Assembly: GCA_019187365.1 (NCBI GenBank)
Contig: JABARE010000051.1
Span: 1 to 64,000 of the forward strand
Direction of reading: 5' to 3'
Length of the DNA stretch: 64,000 nt
From: Saprospiraceae bacterium
GTDB taxonomy: Bacteria; Bacteroidota; Bacteroidia; Chitinophagales; Saprospiraceae
Of the stretch, positions 55,883 through 64,000 are shown in pieces. How positions within the stretch are numbered: the first letter of the stretch is position 1; each line of letters opens with the position of its first letter. The translations under genes were made by a program, and so were the position numbers. The notes beneath the pieces were generated by a model. That model was not told where the DNA came from, did not search any database, and saw only the letters and a program-made list of their open reading frames with translations.

Positions 55883-57295
55883 ATGAAAAAATACTATCTG
55901 GGCATCGACCTGGGATCAACCACCTCCAAGGCGATCATCATCGACGAAAAGGATCAGATCGTGGGCCGGGGAATTACCAACACACGGGCAAACTACAAGG
56001 TTGCCGCAGACATTGCCCGTCAGGAAGCTGTTTACGACGCCCGCTTCAACCTGCTGCACGCGAAGATCCAACCTGAGATCCAGGCCAATCCCAGCCTGGT
56101 TAAGTATCTCGAAGACATCCGCCGCGTGTTTCAGTACGTGCAATTCCGCCATCGAATGCTTCGGCTGGAAGAGCTGCTGGCTGAAACCGCTCAGTCGTTC
56201 CAGCGTCATGACAACGACGTACTCGAACAAACGTTGAGCAACATCCTTCAAACCATCAGGCCGCGCATTCGCGATGGGTTTTTACATCGCAACCTCGGAG
56301 GGCAGAATCAGTTTTTCCGCGACATCGTCAGCGAGCAATACAATCTGGAAGTCTCTTCCGTTCCCCCCGAATTATATGAGCCTTTGATGCTTGCATTCGA
56401 CAAGAGCATCACACCCGTGGAAAACGAGATGTTTACGCAGAGTTTTGAAGAGCTCGTTTACGAGGCCATGCGCTATTTAAACGAAAAGTACCAGGGACTG
56501 GCGGATCAACCCAATGCAGGTGCACAGGACGACTGGTATTATGCAGAACTCAACAGTTCGAGCAAATCGTTTAAAAGCATCGAGCGCACGCTGACGCAGT
56601 ACATAGACGACGTGGTTAAAGAAGAGATCCACATTGCCAACATGGTTGGCACGGGTTATGGACGGGCGTTGCTGCCGTTTCCCGAAGATTGCATCATGTC
56701 GGAGATCCTTTGCCATGCCTATGGGGCCCACGCCATCTTTCCCAACACGCGCACGGTGCTCGATATCGGAGGGCAGGACACCAAGGCCATACAAGTCGAC
56801 AAGCACGGGCTGGTTACCAGTTTTCATATGAACGATCGTTGTGCTGCAGGATGCGGCCGTTACCTTGGGTACATTGCCGATGAATTTGGACTCTCGCTCA
56901 ATGAGTTGGGCCCCGAAGCGCTGAGCGCAACGCGAGAAACCACGATCTGTTCGACCTGCACGGTATTTGCCGGAGCGGAAGTAAAGGAGCTGCTTCACAA
57001 TGGCGAAGAGCGGCCCAACATCCTCGCGGGTTTGCACAAGGCCATCGTGCAACGGGCCATGTCTCTGCTGGCGCGATCGGGGGGAGTGCGAAACGAGTTT
57101 ACTTTCACGGGAGGCGTTGCGAGAAACCAGGCCGTTCTCAAGTACGTCACCGAGATGGTGCGCGAATCGTATGGCGAGCTCACCATGAACATACACACGG
57201 ATTCCATTTTCATGGGTGCTTTGGGCGGAGCCCTGTTTGCGCGCAAGGGAATGATCCAGGCCCTTCCAAAGGAAGTTGCCGCAAAGGCATCATGA
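55883..57295 (+). CDS. bcrA: Benzoyl-CoA reductase subunit A (ATPase/activase)
   Basis: 470 aa, the longer ATP-hydrolysing subunit. ASKHA phosphate loops IDLGSTTSKAIIIDE (N-terminus) and VLDIGGQDTKAIQVD (about residue 295), the BcrA-specific GRGITNTRANYKVAADIARQE and the Fe-S cysteines in NDRCAAGCGRY and ICSTCTVFAGAEV. With BcrD it couples two ATP per electron pair to electron transfer into BcrBC. It sits between bcrB and bcrD. Confidence 0.95.
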   Translation: MKKYYLGIDLGSTTSKAIIIDEKDQIVGRGITNTRANYKVAADIARQEAVYDARFNLLHAKIQPEIQANPSLVKYLEDIRRVFQYVQFRHRMLRLEELLAETAQSFQRHDNDVLEQTLSNILQTIRPRIRDGFLHRNLGGQNQFFRDIVSEQYNLEVSSVPPELYEPLMLAFDKSITPVENEMFTQSFEELVYEAMRYLNEKYQGLADQPNAGAQDDWYYAELNSSSKSFKSIERTLTQYIDDVVKEEIHIANMVGTGYGRALLPFPEDCIMSEILCHAYGAHAIFPNTRTVLDIGGQDTKAIQVDKHGLVTSFHMNDRCAAGCGRYLGYIADEFGLSLNELGPEALSATRETTICSTCTVFAGAEVKELLHNGEERPNILAGLHKAIVQRAMSLLARSGGVRNEFTFTGGVARNQAVLKYVTEMVRESYGELTMNIHTDSIFMGALGGALFARKGMIQALPKEVAAKAS

Positions 57296-57323
57296 TCAAC
57301 CATCATTGATAAACAAAAATAAT

Positions 57324-58184
57324 ATGAGCGAAAAGATCTATACCATGGGCATCGACGTTGGCGGTAGCTACGTGAAGGGCGTTTTAATGCAATACGACCA
57401 CGGGGGAGGTGACCACCGGCTCGTCGACAAGCAGACGGAGAAAATCCGGAAGCGCAATCCTAAAGATGTTGCCGCAGATGTTGCCGATATGTTGTTGCAA
57501 CGTAACCGCCTCGAGTACGACCGGGACATTGCCTATGCAGCTTCGACGGGAGAGGGCGAAATGGTGACGCGCAAAACGGGTCACTTCTACAGCATGACCT
57601 CCCATGCGCGAGGCGGCATTTTCTTTGCCCCGGGTGCAAAGACGGTGGTTGATATGGGCGGGCTCTACGTGCGCGCAATCAAAGTGGATGCACGCGGCAA
57701 AGTACTCGATTATAAAATGACGGGTCAGTGTGCATCCGGATCCGGACAGTTCATCGAGAACATTTCGCGCTACCTCGGGCTGGCCATCGAAGAAGTGGGC
57801 GAGATCTCCCTAAAGGCGGATAAGCCCGAAGTGCCCTCGGGCATTTGTGCCGTGCTCGCAGAGACCGACGTCATCAACCTCGTGTCGAAGGGGCTTTCTA
57901 CACCCAATATCGTAAAAGGCATCAACTTGTCGATTGCCCAGCGCGTCGTAAAACTACTCGGCGCATTGAATGCAGAATCGCCGGTAGCGCTGGTAGGAGG
58001 GATGGGCATGAACGTCGGTATGATTCAGGCCATCGAAGAATTGTCGCAGGAAAACAAAAAGAAACAAATGGAATTTGTTAGCCATCCCGAGGCGATTTAT
58101 TCCGGGGCCATTGGAGCCGCGCTTTGGGGTGGATTCCGCTATTATGTGCTGCGACAAAAGAACGCAGCCATCCTGGCGCAATAA
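57324..58184 (+). CDS. bcrD: Benzoyl-CoA reductase subunit D (ATPase/activase)
   Basis: 286 aa from the Met of MSEKIYTMGIDVGGSYVKGVLMQYD. ASKHA loops GIDVGGSYVKG and VVDMGGLYVRAIKVD, cysteines in GQCASGSGQFIENISRYLGLAIEE and SGICAVLAETDVINL, and VALVGGMGMNVGMI near the end. Forms the electron-activating dimer with BcrA. The start at 57324 matches the BadG/BcrD N-terminus; upstream in-frame codons are excluded. Confidence 0.94.
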   Translation: MSEKIYTMGIDVGGSYVKGVLMQYDHGGGDHRLVDKQTEKIRKRNPKDVAADVADMLLQRNRLEYDRDIAYAASTGEGEMVTRKTGHFYSMTSHARGGIFFAPGAKTVVDMGGLYVRAIKVDARGKVLDYKMTGQCASGSGQFIENISRYLGLAIEEVGEISLKADKPEVPSGICAVLAETDVINLVSKGLSTPNIVKGINLSIAQRVVKLLGALNAESPVALVGGMGMNVGMIQAIEELSQENKKKQMEFVSHPEAIYSGAIGAALWGGFRYYVLRQKNAAILAQ

Positions 58185-58204
58185 AGCGAAACCGTCACAT
58201 CGCC

Positions 58205-59923
58205 ATGGATATACTGCAATTGAAGCTAACTGCAGGCCCTACGTTTCCAAACATTGCGGCCATGTTGCAAAACAACGCAGCGCGCTTTGGCGATCGGGTG
58301 GTCTTTCGTCAAAAGAGTGCGGATGGCGAATACCACCCGACCCGGTGGTCGGATTTTTTCAGTGACATCTGCAACATCACCCGTTCGCTTGAAGAGTGTG
58401 GCTTTGGTGCCGGGCATCGCATGGTCATCTTTTCGCGAAATCGCCTGGAAATGCTCGAGCTCGAACTGGCGGTCATGGCCATGGGCGGCGTTGCAATACC
58501 CATATTCGCACATTTTAAAAAGCCTACCTCCGACCTGCTCATCGGATTTTCGGATGCAGGCTGGATTGCGGCCGAGGGCACAGACCAGTTAGCACAAATC
58601 AGTTTGGACCAGTTTTCAGGAAAACTGATCCTCATCGACCTGCCAGCCGACCGAACGCAAATTCCTCAGGGGACTTTTTCTTTTCAGGACCTGCGACATC
58701 GCGGAGGCAAAACGGCAGAGGCAGTTTTTGTCGATGCAGATCCCGGTCAGGTGTGTCTGGGGATGTACACTTCGGGAACGATGGACGTTCCCAAACTCGT
58801 TCAGCTCACACACCGGAACATTCTTTCTCAGCAGGCAGCGATAGCGCCCCTGCTCAAGGTAGGACCCGATGATCGATTCCTATCGTACCTGCCCTGGCAT
58901 CATAGTTTTGGGGGCATTTTCGAATTGTTTTCTGCCATTTGCAATGGTGCAGCTTATGCAGTGGAGAGCAGCTATGGTAAAGACGTTTCCGTGTTGTTTG
59001 AGAACTGGAAGCAGATCAGGCCAACCGTATTCTTTAGCGTACCCAAAGTGTACCAGTCGCTGTTTGAAATGACGCGGCAAAGCGCCGGGGCAGAAGACAT
59101 TTTTTTCAATTCCGGATTGCGCTTTGTATTTACTGCTGCAGCCGCGTTGCCCGTTTGGTTGTCTGATGAATTCGAGCGCCGGAAAATACCGGTAATCGAG
59201 GGTTGGGGCCTGACGGAAACTTCTCCCTGTTGTACCCTCACGGATCCTGCACTGGCTCGCGCACCGGGTGTTGTGGGCATGCCCATTCCCGGCGTTTTCA
59301 TCCGGATCGACGAAGAAGGAGAAATCCTCATCAAAGGACCTAATGTCATGGCAGGATATTACAAAAATGATGCTGCTAACGAACGTGTGTTCACTTCTGA
59401 TGGATGGTTCAAAACAGGCGATGTTGGCGAGCTCACGGATGCAGGGTTAAAGCTGATCTCCAGAAAGGACCGGATCTTCAAACTTTCAAACGGCGAAAAG
59501 GTCATACCCACAGACCTCGAGACGGCCATTCAGAAGCAATGCCATTACGTTCAATACATCCTGGTCACCGGTTCGGGAGCTGACCACCCCGTGGCCCTGA
59601 TCTTTCCCAACAAAAACCTGCTTGAAAAACCGGATTACCTGCGTACCCTCGACGAGGGATGTTTTTGTCCGCGCACCCTCAACGAACTTGGGCGTTGCCT
59701 GACGGGGTGCCTGAAAACGGCGAACGACACCATACACCAGAAATTTTCCAAACTAAAATCCGCTGCGGTCATCCTGGATGAATTGTCGATCGACAATGCC
59801 ACCCTGACCCCATCGATGAAAATGGCGCCCAACAACGTGCTCGCCAAATACCGCGACCACCTCAGAAAATTATACGGAGACGACGTGCCCACCGACCAGG
59901 AAGTGTACGTCATTGAATTGTGA
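58205..59923 (+). CDS. AMP-forming acyl-CoA ligase
   Basis: 572 aa of the ANL superfamily. Landmarks: a P-loop variant MYTSGTMDVPKLVQLTHRN (the usual TTGxPKG is TMDVPKL), GWGLTETSP (A5), DGWFKTGDVGEL (A7), SRKDRIFKLSNGEKVIP (A8) and a C-terminal TPSMKMAPN region. The A8 form resembles long-chain acyl-CoA synthetases more than classical benzoate-CoA ligases. In this cluster it most likely activates an aromatic or alicyclic acid, but substrate is unknown. 20 bp after bcrD, 14 bp before the next gene. Confidence 0.85.
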   Translation: MDILQLKLTAGPTFPNIAAMLQNNAARFGDRVVFRQKSADGEYHPTRWSDFFSDICNITRSLEECGFGAGHRMVIFSRNRLEMLELELAVMAMGGVAIPIFAHFKKPTSDLLIGFSDAGWIAAEGTDQLAQISLDQFSGKLILIDLPADRTQIPQGTFSFQDLRHRGGKTAEAVFVDADPGQVCLGMYTSGTMDVPKLVQLTHRNILSQQAAIAPLLKVGPDDRFLSYLPWHHSFGGIFELFSAICNGAAYAVESSYGKDVSVLFENWKQIRPTVFFSVPKVYQSLFEMTRQSAGAEDIFFNSGLRFVFTAAAALPVWLSDEFERRKIPVIEGWGLTETSPCCTLTDPALARAPGVVGMPIPGVFIRIDEEGEILIKGPNVMAGYYKNDAANERVFTSDGWFKTGDVGELTDAGLKLISRKDRIFKLSNGEKVIPTDLETAIQKQCHYVQYILVTGSGADHPVALIFPNKNLLEKPDYLRTLDEGCFCPRTLNELGRCLTGCLKTANDTIHQKFSKLKSAAVILDELSIDNATLTPSMKMAPNNVLAKYRDHLRKLYGDDVPTDQEVYVIEL

Positions 59924-59937
59924 TTGCGACAACAACT

Positions 59938-61158
59938 ATGTACACCATTCAGGCATCGGCATACCTCAAAGAGACCATGGGAGCCTATTTCCACTCCTTT
60001 GCCAACGGGCAAAACAAAGTGGCCTGGTGCACCAGTGTGGGACCGGCAGAGCTTCTCAGGTCCTTTGGATTCGAAGTTTACTTTCCGGAAAACCACGGCG
60101 CCCTGCTTGGTGCAACGCGCACGGCAATGGATAGCATTCCCGAAGCGGTGAAGTGTGGTTTTTCAGGACACGTTTGCTCTTACACCACTTCAGACATCGG
60201 CGCGTTTCTTCAGGGGCAATCGCCGTTGCGCAAGCACTACGGACTCGAAGGGGCTCCACGCCCGGACCTCATCGTCTACAATACCAATCAGTGCCGCGAA
60301 GTTCAGGACTGGTTCAATTTCTATGCCCGCCATTTTCAATGTCCGGTAGCGGGGATCTACCCGCCAAGGCACCTCGACGCAGTCGGTGAGGCAGAGACCT
60401 CCCTTGTGGCAAAGCAATTCAAGGACCTCATCCCCATTTGCGAACAGGCCAGCGGAAGGTCTTTTGATCCCGACCGCTTTCGCGAAGTGGTCCGCCTGAG
60501 CAAAGAAGCTACCCTGCTATGGCAACAGGCCCTGCGGACGGCAGCAGCAGAAAATCCACCCATTGGTTTTTTTGATGCAACCATTCACATGGGGCCCATC
60601 GTCGTGTTGCGCGGAACGGTGCAGGCAGTTGATTATTACCGCCGGCTCGTCGGTGAACTCGAAGCCAACGTGCTTGAAGGTCGGGGTTTCCTGAACGAAC
60701 CGGTTACCAGGATATTCTGGGATGGCATGCCCATCTGGGGTAAGTTGCGCATGTTGAGCGACCTGTTTATACAGAACCGGTCGGCTGTGGTGGCATCCAC
60801 CTATTGCAACAGTTGGATCTTCGACCAGTTTGACGAGGCAGACCCGTGGACATCCACTGCAAAGGCCTACACGGAGATCTTCATCAACCGCAGCGAGAAG
60901 GCCAAAATGGATATGCTGGTTCAATGGTTTGAGGAGTATTCGATCGACGGCATCATCTACCACGACTCGAAAACGTGTTTTAACAACAGCAACGCACGGT
61001 TCGGAATGCCACAGCAACTGCGCGACCGCACCGGCATCCCCGCACTGGTGGTGGAAGGCGACCTCTGCGATCTGCGGTTTTTTAGCGAGGGCCAGTCCAT
61101 TACACGCATCGAGACTTTTCTCGAGCAGTTGGAGAGCAGAAAAGTTACCATGCCATGA
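59938..61158 (+). CDS. Additional BcrB-like subunit (2-hydroxyacyl-CoA dehydratase D family)
   Basis: 406 aa, a paralogue of BcrB. Aligned landmarks: C31 (VAWCTSVGPAELLRSFG), C80 (GHVCSYTTSDIGAFLQGQ) and C119 (YNTNQCREVQDWF) match BcrB C36, C88 and C123, so it can hold an Fe-S cluster. No BcrC-type partner accompanies it, so it may act as a homodimer, as in YjiM/double-cubane proteins, or pair with BcrC. It overlaps the following fusion gene by 4 bp, indicating a dedicated activase. Substrate unknown. Confidence 0.8.
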   Translation: MYTIQASAYLKETMGAYFHSFANGQNKVAWCTSVGPAELLRSFGFEVYFPENHGALLGATRTAMDSIPEAVKCGFSGHVCSYTTSDIGAFLQGQSPLRKHYGLEGAPRPDLIVYNTNQCREVQDWFNFYARHFQCPVAGIYPPRHLDAVGEAETSLVAKQFKDLIPICEQASGRSFDPDRFREVVRLSKEATLLWQQALRTAAAENPPIGFFDATIHMGPIVVLRGTVQAVDYYRRLVGELEANVLEGRGFLNEPVTRIFWDGMPIWGKLRMLSDLFIQNRSAVVASTYCNSWIFDQFDEADPWTSTAKAYTEIFINRSEKAKMDMLVQWFEEYSIDGIIYHDSKTCFNNSNARFGMPQQLRDRTGIPALVVEGDLCDLRFFSEGQSITRIETFLEQLESRKVTMP

Positions 61159-62996
61159 CGCCATTGCGAACAGCCATCATCGGTCTCGGCCCTGTGGGTT
61201 CTATCCTGGCGGTCATGCTCAAACGTGCCGGATGCGAAGTGGCATTGTGCGTCCGCAACCAGGTGAAACGCGACAAAATACTGAACGAGGGCATACGTCT
61301 CGAAAACGTACTCAAGGCCACGGCGGAATTTGATCAGGTCTACCCCGATATTGCATCGATGGCGGATCTCAATCCCGATTACATATTTTTTGCAACCAAG
61401 ACCTACCATCTTCCGGAATCCATCCAGCAAGTGGCGCAACTCAACCTGAGCAAGACCTATTTTGTGTCTGCACAAAATGGCATCGACGTTGAGGACAAGC
61501 TCGCCGAGACGTTTGGAGAATCCCGCACACTTCGCATGGTCGTCAATTTTGCCGGCGCGCTGCTCAGCCCCAATACGGTGAAAGTAACCTTCTTTCAACC
61601 TCCCAACTACATTGGTTCGGTAAACGACGCTTGTCCGGAAAAGGCCGTTGCCATTTCAGATCTTTTAAATGCGTCGGGAATGGATACGCGCGCAGTGGAC
61701 AGCCAACAGTTGCGCGTTCGCGTCTGGGAAAAAACAATACTCAACGCATCGGTCAGCGCCATTTGTGGCGTGAGCCGGCTCACCATGGCCGAGGCCATGG
61801 CCGAACCGGATACCGTTGAACTCGTCGAGCAGATCATAGGCGAAGCCGTGCTCGTGGCAGAGCAGGAAAAGATCCGCTTTCCCGATGATTTTCTGCGAAA
61901 GTGTCTCGTGTATCTGAAAAGAGGCGGCGACCACTTCCCCTCGCTTGCACTCGACCTCATCCAAAACCGACCTACCGAGATCGATTACTTCAACGGCAAG
62001 ATCGTGAGCTACGGCCGTAAACATTACACGCGAACCTCGCTGAACTTGTCTTTTACCAATGTGGTAAAAGCCATGTCCAACAAAAACATCATATCGCGGC
62101 AACCGGGAACCGCTTCACAGGTGAACCGGAAAATACTCGAAAAGGGACTGGTGCACAAGCAGACGATGCCGCTGGTCTTTCGGCAGATGGATTGTTTTCT
62201 GGGAGTGGACCTCGGATCGGCATTTACCAAATTTACGGTTATCGATGAAGCGGGAAAACCCCTGTTTCGCTATGTTCTGACGACCATAACGGCAGACAAC
62301 AAGGCTCAGGAGAATGTACTCGCCGCGATCCACCAGAATTTCAGGATTGTACAGAGTTGCGCAACGGGATACGGCAGGAAATATTTTGAAGCCTGCGATA
62401 TCGTGAAAACAGAGATCAACTGCGCTGCGGCTGGCGTGTCGCTCAGCGTTCCGGGAGAGAAAAACATCATTGACATTGGCGGTGAAGACATCAAGATCAT
62501 CCGGTGCAACGCCGATGGAAACGTAGAGCAATTTTACATGAACGATAAATGCGCTGCGGGTACGGGCTCATTTCTTTCTGAGATCGCCGAGCGCGCGCAG
62601 ATCAGCGTTGAGGAAATGAGCAGGCTGGCATCGCATTCTGCATACGACAAACCGCTGAACAGTTTTTGCACGGTGTTTGCCAAGACAGAGATCATGAACT
62701 GGATCTTCGACGGGATGAGCCGCGAAGACATTGCCCGAGGCATTTATCTTTCCATTGCGGGCAAGATATCCAAGATGCGCATCGATCCGGGCATTCCATG
62801 TGTGCTGATCGGTGGCGTTGCTGCTCACCATCCTTATCTGAAAAATATTTTAAACGAGATGTTTCATATTGACCTGCACATCGCAGACGCACCCCAGTAC
62901 GTCGTTTCGCACGGAGCGGCGCTGCTCGCACTGCGTAACTTCCAGGCCAAGGCCGGAGCAGAAGCAAAGAAGCGCGTCGAAAAAACCCTTCCCTGA
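61155..62996 (+). CDS. Fusion of ketopantoate-reductase-like dehydrogenase and BcrA/D-type activase
   Basis: 613 aa with two modules and no stop between. Residues 1-~335 are a PanE/ApbA-like NAD(P)-binding reductase: Rossmann IIGLGPVGSILAVMLKRAG, SAQNGIDVEDKL, and the catalytic K193/N197 pair in WEKTILNASVSAICGV. Residues 345-613 are a BadF/BadG/BcrA/BcrD-type ATPase: FLGVDLGSAFTKFTVIDE, NIIDIGGEDIKIIR, Fe-S cysteines C466 (NDKCAAGTGSF) and C505 (NSFCTVFAKTE), and VLIGGVAAHHPYL. This links a pyridine-nucleotide enzyme directly to an ATP-driven electron injector for the upstream BcrB-like protein. I know of no described enzyme with this architecture. Confidence 0.85.
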   Translation: MTPLRTAIIGLGPVGSILAVMLKRAGCEVALCVRNQVKRDKILNEGIRLENVLKATAEFDQVYPDIASMADLNPDYIFFATKTYHLPESIQQVAQLNLSKTYFVSAQNGIDVEDKLAETFGESRTLRMVVNFAGALLSPNTVKVTFFQPPNYIGSVNDACPEKAVAISDLLNASGMDTRAVDSQQLRVRVWEKTILNASVSAICGVSRLTMAEAMAEPDTVELVEQIIGEAVLVAEQEKIRFPDDFLRKCLVYLKRGGDHFPSLALDLIQNRPTEIDYFNGKIVSYGRKHYTRTSLNLSFTNVVKAMSNKNIISRQPGTASQVNRKILEKGLVHKQTMPLVFRQMDCFLGVDLGSAFTKFTVIDEAGKPLFRYVLTTITADNKAQENVLAAIHQNFRIVQSCATGYGRKYFEACDIVKTEINCAAAGVSLSVPGEKNIIDIGGEDIKIIRCNADGNVEQFYMNDKCAAGTGSFLSEIAERAQISVEEMSRLASHSAYDKPLNSFCTVFAKTEIMNWIFDGMSREDIARGIYLSIAGKISKMRIDPGIPCVLIGGVAAHHPYLKNILNEMFHIDLHIADAPQYVVSHGAALLALRNFQAKAGAEAKKRVEKTLP

Positions 62997-63104
62997 TATG
63001 GAAATTCCGGAGGGAGAGGATAAACAGGTCCGTCCGGATAACGCGTCCGGAAGAGAATGCAGGAGCATAAAATATCAGGATCATCTCCGATAAAAAATAC
63101 ATCA
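62997..63104 (+). other. Intergenic stretch before had
   Basis: 108 bp. A 31-codon frame (62998-63093, starting MEIPEGEDKQVRPDN) begins 1 bp after the fusion-gene stop. It has no recognisable feature and may be chance. A short dyad (TCCGGA ... TCCGGA) is present. Confidence 0.3.
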
Positions 63105-64000
63105 ATGAATATAAGCATCAGACAGTGGCAGGCAAAGGGAGTTAACGAACCCTTTGAGCAAGTGGTAAAGGAACTAGGGACATTGGACGATGACCAGGCA
63201 CTCGTGCGAGTAGCAGGTTGCGGGGTATGCCACACAGACATCAGTTTCTGGCATCACGGCGTGCGCACGCGCAAGGATTTTCCGCTTACGCTCGGGCACG
63301 AGATCAGCGGAACCGTTGTGGATGGTCCACCGCACTGGAAAGGAAAAAATGTGATCGTTCCAGCCGTTTTGCCTTGTGGCGAATGCATGTTGTGCCTCAC
63401 AGGTCGCAGCAACATTTGCCAGAAGCAGCGCATGCCAGGCAACGATTTTGACGGAGGGTTTGCATCGCATGTCGTCGTTCCTCACCGTTTCCTGTGTGAA
63501 GTTCCCAACAAACTATTGGAACATCATTCGCTGGAGCAGGTGTCGGTAATCGCAGACGCCATCTCAACCCCCTATCAGGTTCTGAAAAAATCCGAGCTGG
63601 TTGCAGGGGATCTCGCCATCGTCATCGGCGTTGGCGGCGTTGGGATCTATGCCGCACTGATCGCCGGCATTATGGGCGGGCGCGTGCTGGCCATCGACAT
63701 CGACGACCAGAAGCTCGCACAGGCTACTGCACACGGCGTATCGGCAACGCTCAATTCACGGGGCATGGAACTGAAGGATATCCGGAAACAGGTTCGTGCC
63801 ATTGCCAACGGCCTGGGAGCCCCTGAGTTTGGCTGGAAGATCTTTGAAATGTCGGGAACCCGCGCCGGCCAGGAGCTGGCGTTTAACCTCATTACCTATG
63901 CTTCTACGCTGAGCATCGTGGGATTTACCATGGATAAGGTCGACGTACGGCTGAGCAACCTCATGGCCTTTGATGCAAAACTGATTGGCACGTGGGGATG
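63105..64000 (+). CDS. had: 6-hydroxycyclohex-1-ene-1-carbonyl-CoA dehydrogenase (3' end cut by window)
   Basis: 298 codons of a zinc-dependent medium-chain dehydrogenase, running off the right edge. Catalytic zinc region AGCGVCHTD (C39, C42, H43) and LGHE (H65); structural zinc C91, C94, C97, C105; Rossmann VIGVGGVGIYAA. VPAVLPCGECMLC, MPGNDFDGGFASHV, DAISTPYQVLK, FGWKIFEMSGTRAGQELA and LSNLMAFDAKLIGTWG closely match Had of Thauera-type benzoyl-CoA degradation, which oxidises 6-hydroxycyclohex-1-ene-1-carbonyl-CoA with NAD+. It supports a Thauera/Geobacter-type route rather than the Rhodopseudomonas one. Confidence 0.9.
   Translation, partial: MNISIRQWQAKGVNEPFEQVVKELGTLDDDQALVRVAGCGVCHTDISFWHHGVRTRKDFPLTLGHEISGTVVDGPPHWKGKNVIVPAVLPCGECMLCLTGRSNICQKQRMPGNDFDGGFASHVVVPHRFLCEVPNKLLEHHSLEQVSVIADAISTPYQVLKKSELVAGDLAIVIGVGGVGIYAALIAGIMGGRVLAIDIDDQKLAQATAHGVSATLNSRGMELKDIRKQVRAIANGLGAPEFGWKIFEMSGTRAGQELAFNLITYASTLSIVGFTMDKVDVRLSNLMAFDAKLIGTWG

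Noticed and set aside
53378..58184. Reading the four subunits as a 2-hydroxyglutaryl-CoA-type dehydratase
   Set aside because: Such dehydratases use a single homodimeric activase; here two distinct ATPase subunits, BcrA-specific N-terminal sequence and adjacent had point to benzoyl-CoA reductase.
62998..63093. 31-codon gene between the fusion gene and had
   Set aside because: Too short to judge, polar, no known small-protein pattern; mentioned only as a possibility.

Overview
The window reads as a chromosomal segment of a Bacteroidota bacterium, probably close to Saprospiria/Chitinophagia. The evidence is type IX secretion (T9SS) sorting domains, a PorP/SprF protein, Bacteroidota-restricted families (DUF5606, GSCFA, DUF2723/GT117), TAnnTTTG-type -7 boxes and A-rich rather than Shine-Dalgarno leaders. 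The exact lineage is inference. No rRNA, tRNA or CRISPR array was seen.

Layout: 1-718 holds 105-bp tandem repeats, a strong hairpin and a decayed repeat element. 719-5165 carries a divergent cyanophycin synthetase/cyanophycinase pair and a methyltransferase. 5170-8680 is an AT-rich island with an IS3-family remnant and two secreted-protein genes. 9059-24285 is housekeeping and transport (thiL, an RluA-type synthase, DUF2723, rpiB, an M28 peptidase, POT and OPT peptide transporters, an LVIVD-type surface protein, a lipoprotein, MoxR). 24405-28565 holds a large putative outer-membrane protein and a small membrane protein. 28684-33954 is a second AT-rich island with two T9SS cargo genes; the first appears phase-variable through an (AACC)8 tract just after its start codon. 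34225-48870 is mostly core envelope genes (crcB, a WecA/MraY-type transferase, uppS, bamA, GSCFA, a cytoplasmic trypsin-like protease with its partner, PorP/SprF, bactofilin, AtpZ-like, rpsT, TetR, GT2, DUF5606, YitT).

From 48959 two linked blocks follow. 48959-52924 is a nitrosative-stress/denitrification-type operon: a ScdA/RIC-like di-iron repair protein, a DUF1858/DUF2249 protein, a heme-copper-oxidase-like membrane protein, a DUF59 Fe-S factor and an Rrf2 regulator. A perfect 11-bp inverted repeat sits in its promoter. 53378-64000 is an ATP-dependent class I benzoyl-CoA reductase cluster in the order bcrC-bcrB-bcrA-bcrD, then an acyl-CoA ligase, an extra BcrB-like subunit, a fusion of a ketopantoate-reductase-like domain to a BcrA/D-type activase, and a 6-hydroxycyclohex-1-ene-1-carbonyl-CoA dehydrogenase (had) cut by the window end. 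This is the most distinctive content: anaerobic aromatic-ring reduction of Thauera type in a Bacteroidota background, with a second, unusually fused activase module.

A dispersed MITE-like repeat of about 190 bp occurs in at least six full or partial copies. A 20-bp palindrome related to ACTAACGAACGTTTGTTAGT recurs in both coding and intergenic DNA.
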